From: Halobiforma nitratireducens JCM 10879
Lineage (GTDB): Archaea > Halobacteriota > Halobacteria > Halobacteriales > Natrialbaceae
Length of the DNA: 43,397 nt
Assembly: GCF_000337895.1 (NCBI RefSeq)
Contig: NZ_AOMA01000060.1
Coordinates: 1-43,397 of the forward strand
Reading direction: 5' to 3'
Below the pieces are notes generated by a model. It worked only from the letters and a program-made list of their open reading frames with translations, searched no databases and was not told where the DNA came from. The translations under genes were made by a program, and so were the position numbers. Position 1 is the stretch's first letter. Every line of letters begins with the position of its first letter. Below are positions 42,745 to 43,397 of this stretch, piece after piece.

Positions 42745-43397
42745 GGATTATCTACGATCTCTATATTGACCCACACTATTTTTCCGCCCTTTGAGGGAGT
42801 CAGAGAGACTTATAGAGCCTATCGAACCCTCTCATGATTCTGTCGCTGACGAATAAAAGAGATGGATGGATGAATGGAGAAAATAGGGAGGAAAAGAAGG
42901 AGAAGAATGAGTAAGAGAGGTGAGAAAAAGAGGTGAGGAGTGGGTGGAGGTGTGGCCGATCGGACGGTGGGTGGCGATCGGCCGGGGCGAGCGAGGGACA
43001 GTGTTTCCTGCTCGAGAGGTCGGAGGAGACAGTGGTGTCCTCAAGGAGACGAGTGGCGTGGCGGGGAGTCGGCAGCGAGGCGGTGCCGATCCCTGAGGCG
43101 GTGGGACCAGGGTGATGCTGGTGGTGCATCACCGCGGTCCTGACAGACGGGGATGTTGACCGAGACGGAGGGAGAGGAAGATGCGTGTGCTCGAGGGGCG
43201 CGGGACAGGTAACGAGGGGACCCCGCGGAGCAGGGTTGATGAGATGTTGTGTGCGTGGTTCGGTGGGCTGGGTGGTCCGCAGCGGGGGGCGGACGGGAGA
43301 CCGGGCCGGGGAGGGGCTGGTGGCGCTGCAGCGTGGGGGTGCGGCCAGCGGTCCGGGGCCTCGGCAGGGGGCGAACCCGCGTTCCATGGTGTGGCTC
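42745..43397. other. long purine/G-skewed non-coding stretch with hairpins
   Basis: No gene supported. From 42851 to 42955 there are 105 bases without a C; G stays far above C to the window end. Two strong hairpins follow: GGCCGATC/GATCGGCC (42954-42983) and a 13-bp stem with a 2x2 internal loop at 43104-43140 (GGACC and GGTGATGC pairing with GCATCACC and GGTCC). TATA-like TTATAG (about 42810) and AATAAAAG (about 42853) precede it on the plus strand. A 195-codon minus-strand frame across it is a bias artefact. Candidate roles: non-coding RNA, replication or transfer origin. Confidence 0.5.

Larger units (their letters stand above)
39519..43397. mobile_element. putative integrated element, right side open
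   Basis: Tyrosine recombinase, HerA-like ATPase-nuclease and a long structured non-coding stretch lie together. Codon choice differs from the core: fewer CTC-GAG pairs and more GTG/GGG-type codons. Gene content fits an integrative element or provirus. The att sites were not found and the far end lies outside the window, so the extent is a guess; the left edge might also include the microprotein pair at 38742-39226. Confidence 0.45.

Noticed and set aside
42800..43387. 195-codon minus-strand open frame across the purine-rich region
   Set aside because: Product is Pro/Ser/His/Arg-rich and not acidic, unlike haloarchaeal proteins; the frame is open only because the strand is pyrimidine-rich, with few chances for stop codons.

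Overview
The window is haloarchaeal chromosome, most likely from the Natrialbales (Natrinema/Haloterrigena/Natronococcus type). Nearly all proteins are acidic, the core DNA is GC-rich with a heavy load of CTCGAG (Leu-Glu) hexamers, secretion signals are twin-arginine type with lipoboxes, several genes have a TATA box about 25-30 bases before the start codon (leaderless transcripts), and the gene set (smc-scpA, a TbsP-like regulator, folate C1 genes, PadR, an MgtC/DUF4010 transporter) is haloarchaeal. I recognise no rRNA, tRNA or CRISPR array.

Layout. 1-2,700 is an AT-rich accessory patch with three orphan genes. 2,900-13,300 is core: a small acidic protein, mtnP (methylthioadenosine phosphorylase), a Tat lipoprotein, scpA and smc overlapping on the minus strand, a small coiled-coil protein, and an acyl/acetyl-CoA synthetase carrying two related palindromic in-frame inserts. 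13,400-21,200 holds tbsP, a probable 55-aa microprotein, a CHAT/caspase-like protease, glyA, a decayed stretch with a 7-bp tandem repeat, folD and a zinc-ribbon protein. glyA and folD together interconvert serine, glycine and C1-tetrahydrofolate. 21,300-29,900 mixes intact genes (two secreted proteins, a 48-aa protein, PadR, the MgtC/DUF4010 protein, a class III aminotransferase) with three copies of an UPF0104-type membrane protein: one with three frameshifts, one 3' remnant and one intact. A two-hairpin small RNA candidate lies before PadR. 30,000-37,400 carries an S9 peptidase, an acidic membrane-anchored protein, a glycosyltransferase, a HIT protein, a lone trpB and an unassigned protein.

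37,500-43,397 is accessory. It has a tightly overlapping three-gene set with two zinc-finger microproteins, a small lipoprotein, a second microprotein pair, a tyrosine recombinase, and a HerA/FtsK-like ATPase fused to a winged helix and a possible PD-(D/E)XK nuclease domain. It ends in about 550 bases of non-coding, G-rich DNA that includes 105 consecutive bases without a C, plus strong hairpins. Recombinase, ATPase and structured DNA look like one side of an integrated element that continues past the window.

The best candidates for undescribed biology are the recombinase/ATPase-nuclease/purine-skewed module, the CHAT protease, the palindromic in-frame inserts in the CoA ligase, and the two-hairpin RNA. 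All calls come from reading the sequence; no database search was run.
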